Shown here: positions 22,372 through 34,701 of the stretch, piece after piece
Layout: the number at the start of each line of letters is the position of its first letter
Numbering within the stretch: the stretch's first letter is position 1
Assembly: GCA_012184525.1 (NCBI GenBank)
Contig: WOFQ01000011.1
Location: forward strand, 620,001-684,000
DNA length: 64,000 nt
DNA from: Xenoacremonium recifei
Taxonomy: Eukaryota > Ascomycota > Sordariomycetes > Hypocreales > Nectriaceae
Reading direction: 5' to 3'
Translations under genes and position numbers: made by a program
Notes under the pieces: model-generated
The model's database searches: none
Seen by the model: the letters and a program-made list of their open reading frames with translations, nothing else
Told to the model about the DNA's origin: nothing

Positions 22372-24246
22372 TCAAGTCGTTTCCATCTTGGCCTGCAACA
22401 TCGGCAGCTCAGTGTCGCCCTCGGGAATTCGCGACAGTCCGCCCAGGGCCGGTCTCGACGACTGATGCTGCTGGATCTGCAGCTTCTTGGTCAGCTGCAC
22501 AATTGCCAGGTACTCATCGCGGTCGAATGTGCCGGCAGCCTGGATGTAGTTGAGCAGCGTCTTCGCAGCCCGTCGAGCGTCCTCCTGAGAGGGCGACACG
22601 GGAGAAGACTCAAGCGGCGTAGATCCCAGAGCACTGGTCGTCAGGGACGTCACTGAAGATCGTCCCGTCATGCTGGAGTTGCTACTGGTGCGGCGTAGCG
22701 GTGGCGACGTGATGTTCGTGTCGATGGCAAACGGGCCAGGCAAAAGTTCATGAGCTGGAGAGTCCAAGGCCGACGAGGGCGCCGTTGAAGCCGGTCCATG
22801 GCGAGGCGTCGAGGGCTCAGTTGTCGACGGATGGCTCAGATAGTCGATGTTGAGCGACGGGAACGTGTTGCTGCGCTCCTTTCGGTGCTGGAAGTCCGCC
22901 GCGGAGTTGGATCTGAGCGTATGGTTCTGGTCCAGGGGGAAGCCTCCGATGTTGGGGTCCGGCGAGAAGGTGAAGGGCGCCGTCGGGCTCATGGTGCTGC
23001 TGGAGAACGAGGATGTCGCCGCCGTGCTCTGCAGCTCACTTGTGAGTGAGGTGGTTGACTGCGAATCCGCGTGCTTGTAGCCAAACTCGAAGTCGATGCC
23101 ATCGTTGGTGACCTCTTCGTCGCTGCGGCTTGCAGAAAGGGGGGAGAGCTGGCCGGAGGGCGACGCCGGAGACACACCATTGGTAGACTTGGTGTCGCTC
23201 TTGTTAGTTCTCATGGTCGACATGCGCGCACTGTCCGGGATGTTTGTCTCAGACGCTCGCCGCATCAGCTTGCCGGCGCCGATTCCATGCTTCTGCTTGA
23301 ACTTCTGCAGCCAGCTGCCGGTCAGGGGCGGCACCGGCGAGTCGGCGTTGCCGCTGACACGCGCAAAGAGCTTGGCCTGCTCCAGGATCTCATCGTCGTT
23401 GACCTCGAAGCCGCGCTGCTGCTGGCGCCGCACGTAGTTGCTGAGCGTGCGGTCAAAGTCGGGATGCTTGGGCTTGGCCTGGCGCTTCGCCGGCGGGTGT
23501 TCCGGCTCAGGCTCCCGCTTGAGGTACTGGTCTCGGTGCCGAAGCACCTTGGACACCGTGCTATAATGAAGAATAGATGAGTCAGAACGACGAGTAACTT
23601 GACTTGTTTGCATGATTAGATGAGACGGCCGCAGCGCAGTGTCTCTCTGTTCAGTTCTGTTGGCCTACCTTCGTTCTACACCAAACCGCGCCCCTATATC
23701 GGCCTGTCTCGTGCCCGGGTTGTCCTCGTGGAACTGGCACATGGCACGCTTCTGCTCCGCGGTCAGCGTCTTCCGCGACTTCTCGTGCGGCGCCTGCGTG
23801 GGCAGCTTGGGCGCCGGAGCCTCGATAGACGGGGCCGCCGAGACGGGCGTCAGCGAGATGGGAGGCGCCGAGTAGCTCCCGGACGGGCTCGGATTCGTCA
23901 GCTGGCTGGGCCATGTGGTGTTGAGGATGGGCAGCTGCTGGTGGCCCATTGGTGAGGAATGCAGGATCTGGTGCTGCTGGTGGTGCTGATGCTGCTGCTG
24001 TTGGTGAGCCTGAGCCTGAGCCTGGATCTGAGACGGCGGAGGCGGCATCCGCGTCAACGACTCAGACGGCAGCCCGTGAGGCACAAAGGCGCCAAAGTAG
24101 GCGTTGTGCTCGGTCAGCGGGCTCTGGCTGTAAGGGCTGGCGCTGTAAGGGCTGACGCTGGTCCAGGAGTCGCTGCCGTAGCTAGAGCTGGGAGGCATGG
24201 AGGTGTTAGGCCCCATGCTGGAGGTCCCGTTGACGTTGTTGTTCAT
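22372..24246 (-). CDS. CENP-B/Tc5-type HTH DNA-binding protein, putative regulator
   Basis: Exons 23669-24246 and 22372-23560; phase 2 join, 588 residues. The first 155 residues are Ser/Pro/Gln/His-rich with an interrupted Gln-His tract near 80-95. A CENP-B N-terminal HTH follows at about 162-207 (RKTLTAEQKRAMCQFHEDNP ... RFGVERSTVSKVLRHRDQY). The second CENP-B/Tc5 domain spans about 222-290 (FDRTLSNYVRRQQQRGFEVN ... ILEQAKLFARVSG ... GSWLQKFKQKHGI). The rest is Ser/Thr-rich with SP/TP sites, ending in a short helical segment (DARRAAKTLLNYIQAAGTF ... DEYLAIVQLTKKLQ). There is no DDE catalytic domain, so it is a host protein built on a transposase-type DNA-binding module, probably a transcription factor. 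The target is unknown. The long gene-poor flank upstream fits a regulated gene. Confidence 0.88.
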
Positions 24247-26735
24247 CTTGTTCTTGCTGAACGCCCAGCTAACACTGGGGAGGGAGGGGAGAGTCTTGTT
24301 GATAATGGGTTGAGAGCAGAGCTGCTTCTCGACACTCTGTCTATTTGGCGCTTCTGCGTCTCCCCTGGGCCTCGGATTGGGCAGCAGGGCGATAGTCTGG
24401 CAAAATAAGTGAGTCTCTTCCGTTGCTTCGGGAGATCAAAGTTGGTTTGGTTCCCGGTTGAATCTGATGGGACGATCCCTTTCAGGTGCTTCTCCAGCCG
24501 CTCAGGGGACGCATTGTCTTGTCCAATTGGTATTCCGGAATGTGCGTGCAGCAGCAAAGGTTGTCTGGCCTCTCCTATTCTGCGTGATGCTCGCTCGCTC
24601 GCTCTCGCTCGTATGTAGATCAACCCAAGGCTCCAGGGGCGTACCAGTCAGGATCGAGACAGCGTGCAGTAGTCAACTCTCTCTGAGCCAACAGCGGCCG
24701 CAGGAACTTCCCCCTACCAATGCTGGGGACTGGACTCGCAGACCCAACAGCCGGGCAGCTACTGCACAGTCTCTACGTGCAGCTGACGGACGGGACAGTC
24801 AGGTACCAGGCCGGGCCTCTGTCTGTTCTGTCTCGCTCTCGAACCGGCCCTATCTGCAAGCCCTCTTTGCCGCGCTGAGACAGGCCGTCTGAGTGGGAGG
24901 GGCCAAGGGGGGAGGCGTTTTTCCCACGCGAGACCGTTCTCAATGGCTGAGACACGATGGACGAATTCCTGGATTTGGCCGGCCCTCGTGGGGTCTTTCT
25001 GCGTAGGGTGGTAATGCTGGAGAAAGGGCGGCGGCAAGGCAAAAAGCTGGGCGGCTGGCCGTATGTATGGATGGATATGCGTGTAAGACGAACGGCAGAG
25101 GGAGAGGGAGGACGTATGCGGAAAACGGAGACGTCGAGGATGCTTGAGGACTCTGTTACCAGCTCGCCGGTCGAGCACAAGGTCCAGAGCCAACAGCAGC
25201 GTCCCTCTTCTTCTTCTTCGGTCGTCTGGACTCAAAACCAGACCGTCGGGAGGAGGTTGGAGAGGTGGTATAACTCGTCCAGATCCAGAGGCGCGCAGCA
25301 GCGAGGGGACGGGACTGGGCCATCCACACGCTACATATGTACGCTCGAGGCCTGGTGGAGGTTCACCATGTAAGTTCTGTATGCAGGATGCACGAGGTAC
25401 CGGCAAGGGATCCTCCAGGAAGCAGGGGTTTGGAGCGAGTGAGGAATAAGCAACGAGGAGGTGTGAGTGGACTCGTGCAGAAGCGTGTGTGTGCCAGCCG
25501 TTGAATGTACAGTAGTGAGTAACAGCGAGGCCGGCGAGGCGAGGCGACAATGGAGGGAGGGATGGATGAAGTAGTAGAGAGTGATAGAGGGGGACAGAGT
25601 GTGAGTGATAGAGGGTAGCAGAGCGAGCAAGACGGGGAACCTGGCTTGGGGCTGGACTGGGACGGCGACCAGGGTTCTCGTGAAGTGAGCAGGGGAGAGA
25701 AAGAGAGAGCAAGCAAGCAAGCAATATGACAAGACAGGAAACAGGAACCGCCTTTTCTTTTGTATATCGCGAGGCGAGGCGAGCAAGAGAGTGTAAGTGC
25801 TCACTCAGTTAGCCGGAGGAGCTAGATATAACCCTCAAGTCTCACTCACGGGGAGACGTCTGGCTCGCTCGCTCGTTTCTTCTTCGCTGCTCGCCAGTCC
25901 AGTCCAGTCCACTCTCCGTGATATCGACCGGGTTGCCAGGGGCGGGAGCCAGAGGCGGAGGCGGGAGAGGAGTCCAAGTCTCGCAAGCACAAGCAGATTC
26001 AACCCGCCCGTTGGGCAGAAGGGCCCTTGGCCCCTAGCTAGCCAGATGAAAAGGCCGGCCCCCCGTCCTGGGCTGGCGTCTGGCGGCACTAATCGTAAGT
26101 CGACGACGACGTGCTCTGTCTCAAAGCCCGCGATCGACAGTCGAATGGGAAGCTTGGGGCTGCTAGTCCCGTGCAGAAGACCCGAGGGCGTTCATGTCGG
26201 CGCTGCTTGAAGGAAGACGGCAGAAGCAAGCATCAACTGAGACCCGTCTCTGCCGTCATGGCTGACTGACTACTCGGCATCTCTTTGACTGAGTCTCTCT
26301 CTTCTTATCACCGTCCTCGGGCGCTTCCGTAAATCTCCCAAGTCTTGCTTGCAAAAGGCCGGCTCCAAGACAGAGTTGGGCTAGCATAGCATCCGGAGTC
26401 GCATCCAAACCAAACCAAACCGCCCGCACCCGCCGAATGGAACAGCCAGAAGGACGGGCGTGTGTGCCAGTGACTGACTGAGTGAGTGAGGCATTTCGAT
26501 CCCGCAACTCTGTCTGTCTGCTGCCGAAACACCCACTACAAAGTGCCCTAGATCGCTCGCAGTTTTTTCCTCTTCGACTAATAACCTTTTTGGTGCTGCG
26601 AGCTCGCCCAAACGAGGAGAGCAAAGCCCACGAGGTACCAGTCAAAACTGCCTTTTGGCCCTTGTCCACCGGTCGACCAGGGTGACGGAGGGGGGAGGGG
26701 GGAGGGGGTAAGGGTGTTGATGGACCCAAGGTAAA

Positions 26736-26745
26736 GGGGGGGGGG
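26736..26745. repeat. 10-G homopolymer
   Basis: Run of ten G following a GGGGGAGGGGGGAGGGGG-type purine stretch at about 26690-26709; prone to sequencing and replication slippage. Confidence 0.9.
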
Positions 26746-29292
26746 CGTGTAGAAGAGAGAGAGAGAAAGAGAGCTATGTACCTACAGCACTCTCCATCTC
26801 TAATATGTTTGACTCTCTGAGCGAGCCCAGAGACAGGCGTCAACAAGGGGTTCTGGTTCTTGGAGAGTCTCGCTCGACCACGCCCTCGCTGCGTGGACGC
26901 CATGCGATTCGATGGCCCGCTAGGGCGACCACCACCACACGCACTCGGGCAAGCTTGCAAGCCTCTCGAGGGCCTCAAAGCCTTTGGACCTTTCTCCCGA
27001 GTCCACTTCGGCCGGCGGGTCACTGGCCTGACCCTGGATAGCCTAGATCCTCCCCAGATACAGAATCCCGCTCCCCATGCCGTGACTGGCCTGGCTGCTC
27101 GCTTCCTCTCACACACTCTGTCCATCCCCTCTGCCAAAATGCCCTCAACATGAGAAGAGCGAGGCTTCTTACAGACAAGCAACCTTCAAGGTGTCGACGG
27201 CGGGAGGTCCGGCCGGCGGCGCGCGGACAGGGATCTCACCACGCCCCCAGCTAGCCCCCAGCCAGGAGCCGAGGGCGGCCCCCAGGGCAGCGAACCAGGG
27301 ATCCCCCAGGGATGGCTGCTCTTGCAGAGCTCTGCTTCGGGGAAGGGATCAGCCCTCCACGCCCCCCCCTAGACTCCTCCTCCACGCCCCTCCCCGGAGA
27401 GAATGTCATTGTGGTCGAAGCTAGGCAAAGGCACGAGCCGTCAGCCTCGAGAAAGAGCCGACACAAAACCAACACTTTTGTCTTTCGAGGACGAAAGCTT
27501 CCTGACACGGTCCGCAGGGAGGCCAATGATCTACCCCCGGTCCAGTGGGGAGTGATGCTGTCTCAGGGCCACTCAGGAACGGCCTGCGGGCTGCAACATC
27601 GTCGATCCGCTCAGCCTCGTCGTCAGTCCTTCACCTCCGAGACTCGATTGTCATGCTCGCCCGCCTCGTGGCTTCGGCGTGGTCGGGGCGGCGCATCGTC
27701 ATCAAGTGTCCGAACCCTACCTAGCCCATCCTGTTTCTCCATTACGACTCTCAGCCAGCCGCGACCGCGAGGGAGGCAGCGAGAAGCCCCGAGAGGACGC
27801 CTCTAGCGGCGCACGTTTGCTCGCTCAGATGAAAGGATTGTCTGTCTGTCTCTCTTTCAGCGGTGGCTGTTCCTGGATCCTGGACATGGCTGAGTGTCTC
27901 CTCGACTCTTTGTCGGTCAGTATGAAGTGCATGGCCCATGCCGTACGGGGCCTTCGTATCCAGCCCGAGCAAACATACGCCTCGTTTGTCCCAAACGGAA
28001 AGGCTCAGCTCAGGCCGAGCGCAGAGCAAGCATGGGCCAGCATGGATATGCAAAGACTGCCGACCAACGATGCATCTAATATCTGCGCCAGACTGCATTG
28101 CACTTTGGACCTCGACCCCATGGCCCACTTTGAGTAAATCTTCAATCGATCTTGTGGGCAAATGACTGAGGAATGGCGTTGGAGCTGACTGCTTAGAGCT
28201 GTCGCCGGGGGCCGGCGAGGCTGGTCGAAGGCGTTCGCCTCTGTATCAGGTACCGCATCTGCGGTGACGATTCTCCCAGTCATTTCTTTCTTCCCTTTCT
28301 GCTTCGTCAGTTAGCACAACAGTAGGACTTTCGTTTCCGGCTGTCGAGTCCCTGTCCAGACCCTGGGTGGCACCCTTCGCTTCCTTTGGTGACCGAGCAG
28401 CGCTCAACGCCATTCCCACAAGTACTCTCTTCCCTCACCTCACCTCACCCTCACCCTCACCAACATACTCTGTACTTGTACTCTTCGGGATGCCGCAACT
28501 GGAATGAAGGCGGTGGGTCGATGGTCTGGTCCGCGTCAGGGAACGTGCCATGCTGCCATGCCATGCCATACCATCCATGGAGGAGGCCACCCCATGCAAG
28601 GCCTTCCTCCTTCTCCTCCAACCCTCCTCCTCTTCCTCCGTGCTAACATTCTACGCACATCTCCGCCATGCCTACTGTATACCCTGAACCTCAGATCTAG
28701 ACTAGTGGGACGGCCCTTTTGGAGCGGTTTTGACAGCCGCCGCCGGCCCATAGCTGCAATCCTTTCCTTCCAAGGACCCCCGTTTGTCTCCTCTCCATCC
28801 GCGCCCATCTCTAGCCTTGCTCATCTCTGCTCATCCTTTCAGATCTCAGCTTGCTGCTGCTGCAGCACCACTCCCAAAGCCACACACGGTGGATAACAGT
28901 AGGCGAAACCCATGAAAGAGAATCAGGGCAATATCGAAATGCACCTCCTCCGCTATTGGCCGCAATCTCCCGGTCGTCGTCCAACACGAATCCCCCCTCT
29001 CCGCAACGGCAAGCCATTGGGCAGCAACCCTCCGGCCAAATTGAACATCTCCGTATGGACGAGGAGAGCATGAAAGAGGGGGAACTGGCCGCGGGCGTGC
29101 AACGAGGGTCCAAGCGAATGAATGCCTTCCGCAATCCGGCTGTTCTTCCAGTTGGCCAGTTCTATCAAGATCCCTGACGCCAGGGCCTCTTCGTGTGGAG
29201 GGATGCCGCGTCTCTTGCACACCCACGCGGGCCTTTATTGATTCACAGATCGGTCTTCTTTGATTGTTCTCGTCGGAGGTACATGTACATAC

Positions 29293-29315
29293 GCACGTAC
29301 GTACGTGCGTACGTG
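29293..29315. repeat. ACGT-type alternating repeat
   Basis: GCACGTACGTACGTGCGTACGTG-type self-complementary run preceded by ATGTACATAC; able to form a hairpin. Confidence 0.8.
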
Positions 29316-29850
29316 ACGAGCCATACATTCATTGCAGTTGGAGAAGGCGATGCTACTCTGTCTTTCTTGGTTGTTGGTGCACGACGGATCCTCCTCCCCC
29401 CGGTTCCAGATCTCTTACGCGATGGCCCTCGAGTGCAGGCGGCGCCGGTGTCAGGTCTTATCAGATCCAGACTTTTAGGCCTCGGCCGGCCGCGACGGGA
29501 CGTACGGGAGCGTTGACACTTGACAGCTCCTGTACCTGTCCGTCATTCTTGTTCCGCAGTAGCAGCAGAGTCGAGCAGCAGAAGCGGGCGATATGACGAC
29601 AATGACACGAGACTCGACGCGCGGGCGGATGGCCAGACAGGTTAGATCTTATGACAGTGCGCCCTCGGCCGTAGATGACTGGCTGTCCGCGTTATGTCCA
29701 CAGCCAATCGCAACGCACAAGGTCATCGGGGTAAGCTCATGGGGTGGTTCCCATGGTGGTTCCCATGGTCTTTAGTCAACAGGCTGCTCTGCTCTGCTAA
29801 TCAACCGCTCCGTCTGTCTAAGCGCAGCAGCCGGGGTGCCAGCTCCGCGC

Positions 29851-29874
29851 ATGGATGGATGGATGGATGGATGG
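29851..29874. repeat. ATGG tetranucleotide repeat
   Basis: About six ATGG units followed by GATGCATG. Confidence 0.9.
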
Positions 29875-32047
29875 GATGCATGTCAAGTACATACGACTCC
29901 AGAGTCAGAGTCTGGTTGAGATCTCTCAATTCGTGCTGGTGGTTGGGCCAGGCCGGACCAGGCAATGAGATCGTGAAAGAAAGATGATCCTTGTTTGGTG
30001 CTCGAGCCCGCCTGCAGTCATCCTTCACTGATCAAGCCTCGTCTCCTCGACGTTGGGCGTGTGATCGGCCCCCTTGATCTCCGTTTGATGGGCGGGTACG
30101 CTATAGTCCGGACGGACTACCGACAGGGAAGGGCTTGAGTCCATCCGCCTGACACTTGACGGCCGTTGTGTGTGTGTAGTGTAGAGTAGGAATTGCAACT
30201 GTATGTACGTACACTTACAGTACGTATCAGCATGCAACGCAGCATCGCTCAGCAGCAGCAGACAGAGGAGGGTTCATCATCCTTGTCCAATGCTCGAATC
30301 TGCAAAGTCTGTGCCCTCGACCAGGCCAGGGGGGAGGATGCGAGAGGAGTCTGCACCTCTGCTAGTCCAGGTCAACGTCCAACCAGGCCTTGTCATATCA
30401 TGCACGACGTCGCTCGCTCCCGTGGCCCATCCAACCATCCCATCGCCTCACGGACTGTGGTGGTGCCTTTCCTTTCCGTTTTCCATGTGGAATCCAGGGA
30501 TCGCGCTCATCCATGCTCACCCTGGTCGTCCAACCCCGGTGCTCGTGCCTGTTCCCGTCGAGTCCTCCGGAAGCCGTCACACTCGCTCGAGCAGTCAGTC
30601 AGTCGTGTAAGTATTTTGTGTGTCCTTGTCCGTCTGCCGGTCAACGAGGCGCCGGATCGGGGGTTATGTGCCTGGTCGAGTCAGTGATTCCCCCCCTCAT
30701 GAGTCTCCGTCTCTCATCTCAAACCACCATCTTCACTCGCCTTCAACATCGTCGTGACCAAACAAACAAGGCCCCCGCTAGTGCCGTCCCCGACCCACCA
30801 TCGTCATCTTGCTCGGCGGCAAAGGAAGCGTCGTGAAAGGCGGAGCTGTCGTCGAGAAACGTCCCGAAGCCCACACGCCTTGACGCCTTGCCTCTCAGAG
30901 TCCAGCGCCAGCAGCTACTTTAGCTCCCTCTTCTCAGTCATCCATCCTCATCGACTACTAAGCGCCCGCTGCAGCCCGAGCCCGAGCCCCAGAACCAGAA
31001 CCAGAACCAGGCCGTTTCACCCCCCGCCTGCATCCCACGCTTCCGCTGCAATGCGCAGCAGCAGTCAGTTCTGGCCGCAGATCGCGAGGCCCTCGGCTAT
31101 GCAAGGTCGAACCACTGCTAACGACGTTAGTTAGCTGCAGCAGCACGACGTCTAATCATCCGTGCCGCGTCCCTGACTGACTCTGTGATTTCAAGATGCC
31201 TGCCGGTGTCTGTCTGTTGGTGATTCACTCGCACATCGCTTGCTCGCGTCTGTCTGTCCGCCGTTGGCGACATCAGATGGTGGCGTCGCTGGTGATGAGA
31301 TCCGTCGTCGAGAAATGTCTCTCAATTATTGCGCCAGGGCCCAGCTCAATATCCACCGTTGCTGCTCTGCCCGGCCATGCCCTGCCTGCTATGCCCTGCC
31401 ATGCCTCGCCTTGCCTTGCCTCCTTGTTTGCTTGCTTCCTTGTTGATTGTCTGCCTGACTGGCGTCCCGGTCCCTGTCTCTTTCTTCCTAGCCTAGCTCT
31501 CTGTCTGTCTCTGTCTCTCTCTACTCTGTTCTTCTGTCCCGTGTCCTCTCCATCTCCGGCCGCCATCACCCCTGCCCTGCTTCCTTGTCCGCCCCTGTTC
31601 ACCAGCTGTTTTCTGCCTTCACTATTACTCCGTGCTCATGTAGACTACGCTCAGAGAGTGAGCGCGCACACGCCACTCTGGGACCCCCCGGAAACATTGT
31701 GCTGATCATTATCGTGTCTTGCCGAGTCCAGTCTCCGCATCCGCATCGACCTCTCGTAGCCGCGCATCGCGTGTCAGCCCTGTCCTCGTTCAATGTCTTG
31801 GAAGACGACGACACCCTCCAGGACAGCCCTGTCGACAATCACTTCGCTTTGCCCGACCGACCAACAGACTGAGGCCAGACAGAACCTTCCGGACGGCACA
31901 GGTGACCTCGCTGGCGGCTAAGCTTTGACATTCTACGCCTTCTTAACGCGACGCGGCTGTAGAAGCCGGCCATCCGGGGCACGACTTTGACGCCGCTCCC
32001 GGGGAGAACCCCCTCCTCCCTTCTCCTCGAGCTTTCTTGATTTCTCA

Positions 32048-33903
32048 TCATCGTTTAACAATGGTGACTGCCCACATCGTTAGCATCTGCCTGATTCGGA
32101 CAATTGTGCGGAACGAGGCCCCAGATTGAGTCGACAAGGGGGGAGGAGATGGCAATGTCCAGGGTCCGCCAAATAAGCAAGATCCTGGTGGCCATCGGAA
32201 TGCGGGCAGAGCCTTCTCGACGGCCGTTGATGAGACATTTCCTCACACATTCTCGTCCGGTCACGCGTCGGGAAGGGAAGAAAATCGCTTACCAACGTCC
32301 TCGTCACACAACTCGTGTCCCAGTCCGACCCTCTGCGGCTGATGCTTGACGGACTTGCCATAGACGATGGCTGTCTTGAACACCTCCACAATACTCCGAT
32401 GGATGGCGTTGCACTAAATGAGCGTTTCAGTCAGACTCAGCCATCACAGACAGGGGGTGAAGAGGGGGGGGTGGCCTCGAATGCTGCCCAACGGCCGCGA
32501 CATGTGGGCTCGCTACCACAGATGGAAAAGGGAAACTCACAAAGTCTTCGACTGTACACTTCGAGGATCGGAGAACTACAGGCGCCGAGTAGTCAGGCTG
32601 CTTGCCCTTCGGCTTCGTGTACACCCGAACCAGGTCCAGCTTCTCCCACATGGCCTCCATGAGCTCGTCAACGTTCCAGCCGTGCTCGGAGCTGATGGGC
32701 ACCGCATTGGGAATACGGTAAAGGAGGTCCAGCTCCTCGATGCTAATGGCGTCGATCTTGTTCAAGCAGTACACCACAGGGATGTAACTATTGGCCCATC
32801 GTTAGTACACACGCACGGCATTTCCGAGGCTTGCATCACCGCGTGGCTTCTGGGCCGTCCCTTACCTTCGACTTCTAGCCTCGAGGATGTCGATCAGATC
32901 GTCGACGGTCGCGTCACACCGGATAGTGATGTCGGCCGAGTTGATCCGATATTCGCTCATGACGGCCTTGATCTCATCGTGATCGATGTGCGTCAGGGGG
33001 ACAGTGCTCGTGATGTTCAGCCCGCCCTTGTCCTTCTTCTTGAAGGAGATGTTGGGGGGGCTCTTGTTGATGCGGATGCCAAAGCCCTCCAGCTCCGACT
33101 CAATGACGCGCTTGTCCGTCAGAGGCTTGTTGACGTCGAGCACGATGAAGATCAGATGGCACGTCTTGGCCACTGCAATCACCTGTCGACCTCGACCACG
33201 GCCATCCTTGGCACCCTCGATGATTCCGGGCAAGTCGATAATCTGCAACGGCGCGCCTAGAGGTGTCCGCCCGAGTCAGCAGATCCGCCACGATATTTCG
33301 CCCGAAACCCTTCCCCCTTGACCGGTGCGGGAGCGGCCGCGGGACGAAGGGGGCGGCGCGGCCTAATCACCTAGCAAGGTAGGGCAGAGGGAGGACCAAA
33401 GTACTAACCATTGTAAACGACCTGTCCGGGCACGGAGGTCAGGGTAGTAAACTCGTAAGCGGCGGCCTCAGAATGTTGACCGGTCAGGCGGCTCATCAGC
33501 GTACTCTTGCCCACCGAAGGGAACCCGATGAAACCAATACTGGCCACACCGGTCCTGGCAACGTCGAAGCCCGCACCGCCGCCGCCGCCACCGCTGGACG
33601 GCGTCAAAAGGTCACGCTTGAGCTTGGCCAGCTTGGCCTTCAGTTGGCCCAGATGATACGAAGTCGCCTTGTTCTTCTGGGTCCGGGCCATCTATCAAGT
33701 TCGGGGCGCGTTAGAACGGACTGGGCTCGGCTGGGCGTTTTCCCAGGGGAAGGGGGAGGGAGGGGGGTCGAGAGGCCTGCTGGCGGCAACTCGTCACGTA
33801 CTTCGGCCTCAATCTCCTTGATCTGGGGTATCGGAGGTCAGTGATGATCCTGATGGTGCGACGCGGGCCAGAACAAACGAACCTTCTCTACCGTGGTCGA
33901 CAT
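32048..33903 (-). CDS. RBG1: DRG1/Rbg1 developmentally regulated GTPase, with a 2-nt frame break
   Basis: Ribosome-associated TRAFAC GTPase that helps resolve stalled translation. Exons: 33883-33903, 33802-33822, 33409-33691, 32866-33256, 32541-32787, 32293-32415 and 32048-32067. The first two exons are 21 nt each and the last is 20 nt. The G domain shows GFPSVGKS (about 70-77), TTLTSVPG, IIDLPGIIEGA and NKID. The TGS domain begins near residue 285 (DLVRVYTKPKGKQPDYSAP), and the ending LCDEDVVTIVKR is recovered from the last two exons. Exon 6 should read CNAIH then RSIVEVFKTAIVYG. Between these blocks the DNA has two extra bases (AT at 32399-32402, duplicated), which shifts the frame and destroys the remaining 46 or so residues. 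Without them the protein would be 367 residues, as expected, and every other junction is in phase. A conserved single-copy gene makes an assembly error likely, but a real mutation is possible. Confidence 0.9.
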
Positions 33904-34701
33904 GTTGGTGGTGGCGACAAGCGGCGTCTAGCAGCTGCGGGACGAGGGGATGGGAAGGATCTTGTGCTGCGATTTTCTTTGCTCCGTTGGCTCTGCAATC
34001 TCCTATGGGTGTCGACGAGTGTGTGTGTCTCTCGGCGTCTCTCCTATCGCTTCTTCGTCGTCTCGGGCGGTGGTGATGATTCAAATTCTGGAGGAGCGTT
34101 TTCGATGGTGGGGTAAATTTTTGTGGTGAGGTCTCGAAGCCTCGGCCAGTGATGTCACTCGCTGCGGACCCACCTGAGCGAAAGTATTCCCGACAGCATC
34201 TTGGGCGTCAAAAAGGTCTTTCGCAAAGAGGGAAGGCATAAATTATACCGATAAGTCCTTTCGTTTGAGACAGTCGTCATCATTGTTGTTTCTTCTTCAT
34301 CCTACTAGACAGCATTCGGTATCATAGTCTCTCCAGCACACTACTAAAAGGTATATACAGCTACTCATCCATAACAGCACTGGGAGATCATTCGCATGCT
34401 CTCAACTCCTTGCAAATCCTTGCCTCCATGAATCTCCTTCCGCCTCCATGCTTCCAAAGCTCGTCCAGTACCCAACCGCCAGCTGCCAGCTGCCAGCCGA
34501 ATCGCCCTAGCCCGTCGTTCCATATACAACCGCCTCTAACCAGGCTCATTTTGCCTTTCCCAACCGAATAACAAGTCCGATATGCACATTGTCTGCGCCG
34601 TCCATGATCATAACCCTGACAAAGAGAATAGTTGCGTCGAATAGCACGTAGGGGCGCCCTAATCAAGCCTCCTTCATCCAATGCATCTAGCAATGCAGTT
34701 C
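33904..34701. other. Intergenic between DRG1 and the HOS4-like gene
   Basis: 798 bp containing the DRG1 promoter (left) and the 3' flank of the HOS4-like gene (right). A minus-strand frame at 34388-34705 has no recognisable motif. Nothing else seen. Confidence 0.6.

Larger units (their letters stand above)
24247..32047. other. 7.8-kb gene-poor stretch upstream of the CENP-B-type gene
   Basis: No convincing protein gene. Random-looking frames of 130-320 codons occur on both strands, expected at this GC content; they are Ser/Pro/Leu/Arg-rich and without motifs. The stretch includes pyrimidine-rich blocks, a 10-G run (26736-26745), an ACGT-type alternating run (29293-29315), an ATGG tetranucleotide run (29851-29874), two tandem copies of GGTTCCCATGGT around 29745-29771 and many CTCGCTCG or TGCCTGCC short runs. 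The left part is presumably the promoter and leader of the minus-strand gene at 24246; the right end is the 3' flank of DRG1. Noncoding transcripts or genes made of very small exons cannot be excluded by eye. Confidence 0.5.

Noticed and set aside
24759..25724. Minus-strand open frame of 321 codons
   Set aside because: Leu/Ser/Pro/His-rich, starts with short simple runs, overlaps other equally long frames, and has no recognisable motif; chance frame in GC-rich DNA.
26256..27182. Minus-strand open frame of 308 codons
   Set aside because: Arg/Ser/Gly-rich composition typical of an antisense or random frame; no domain and no splice-supported partners.
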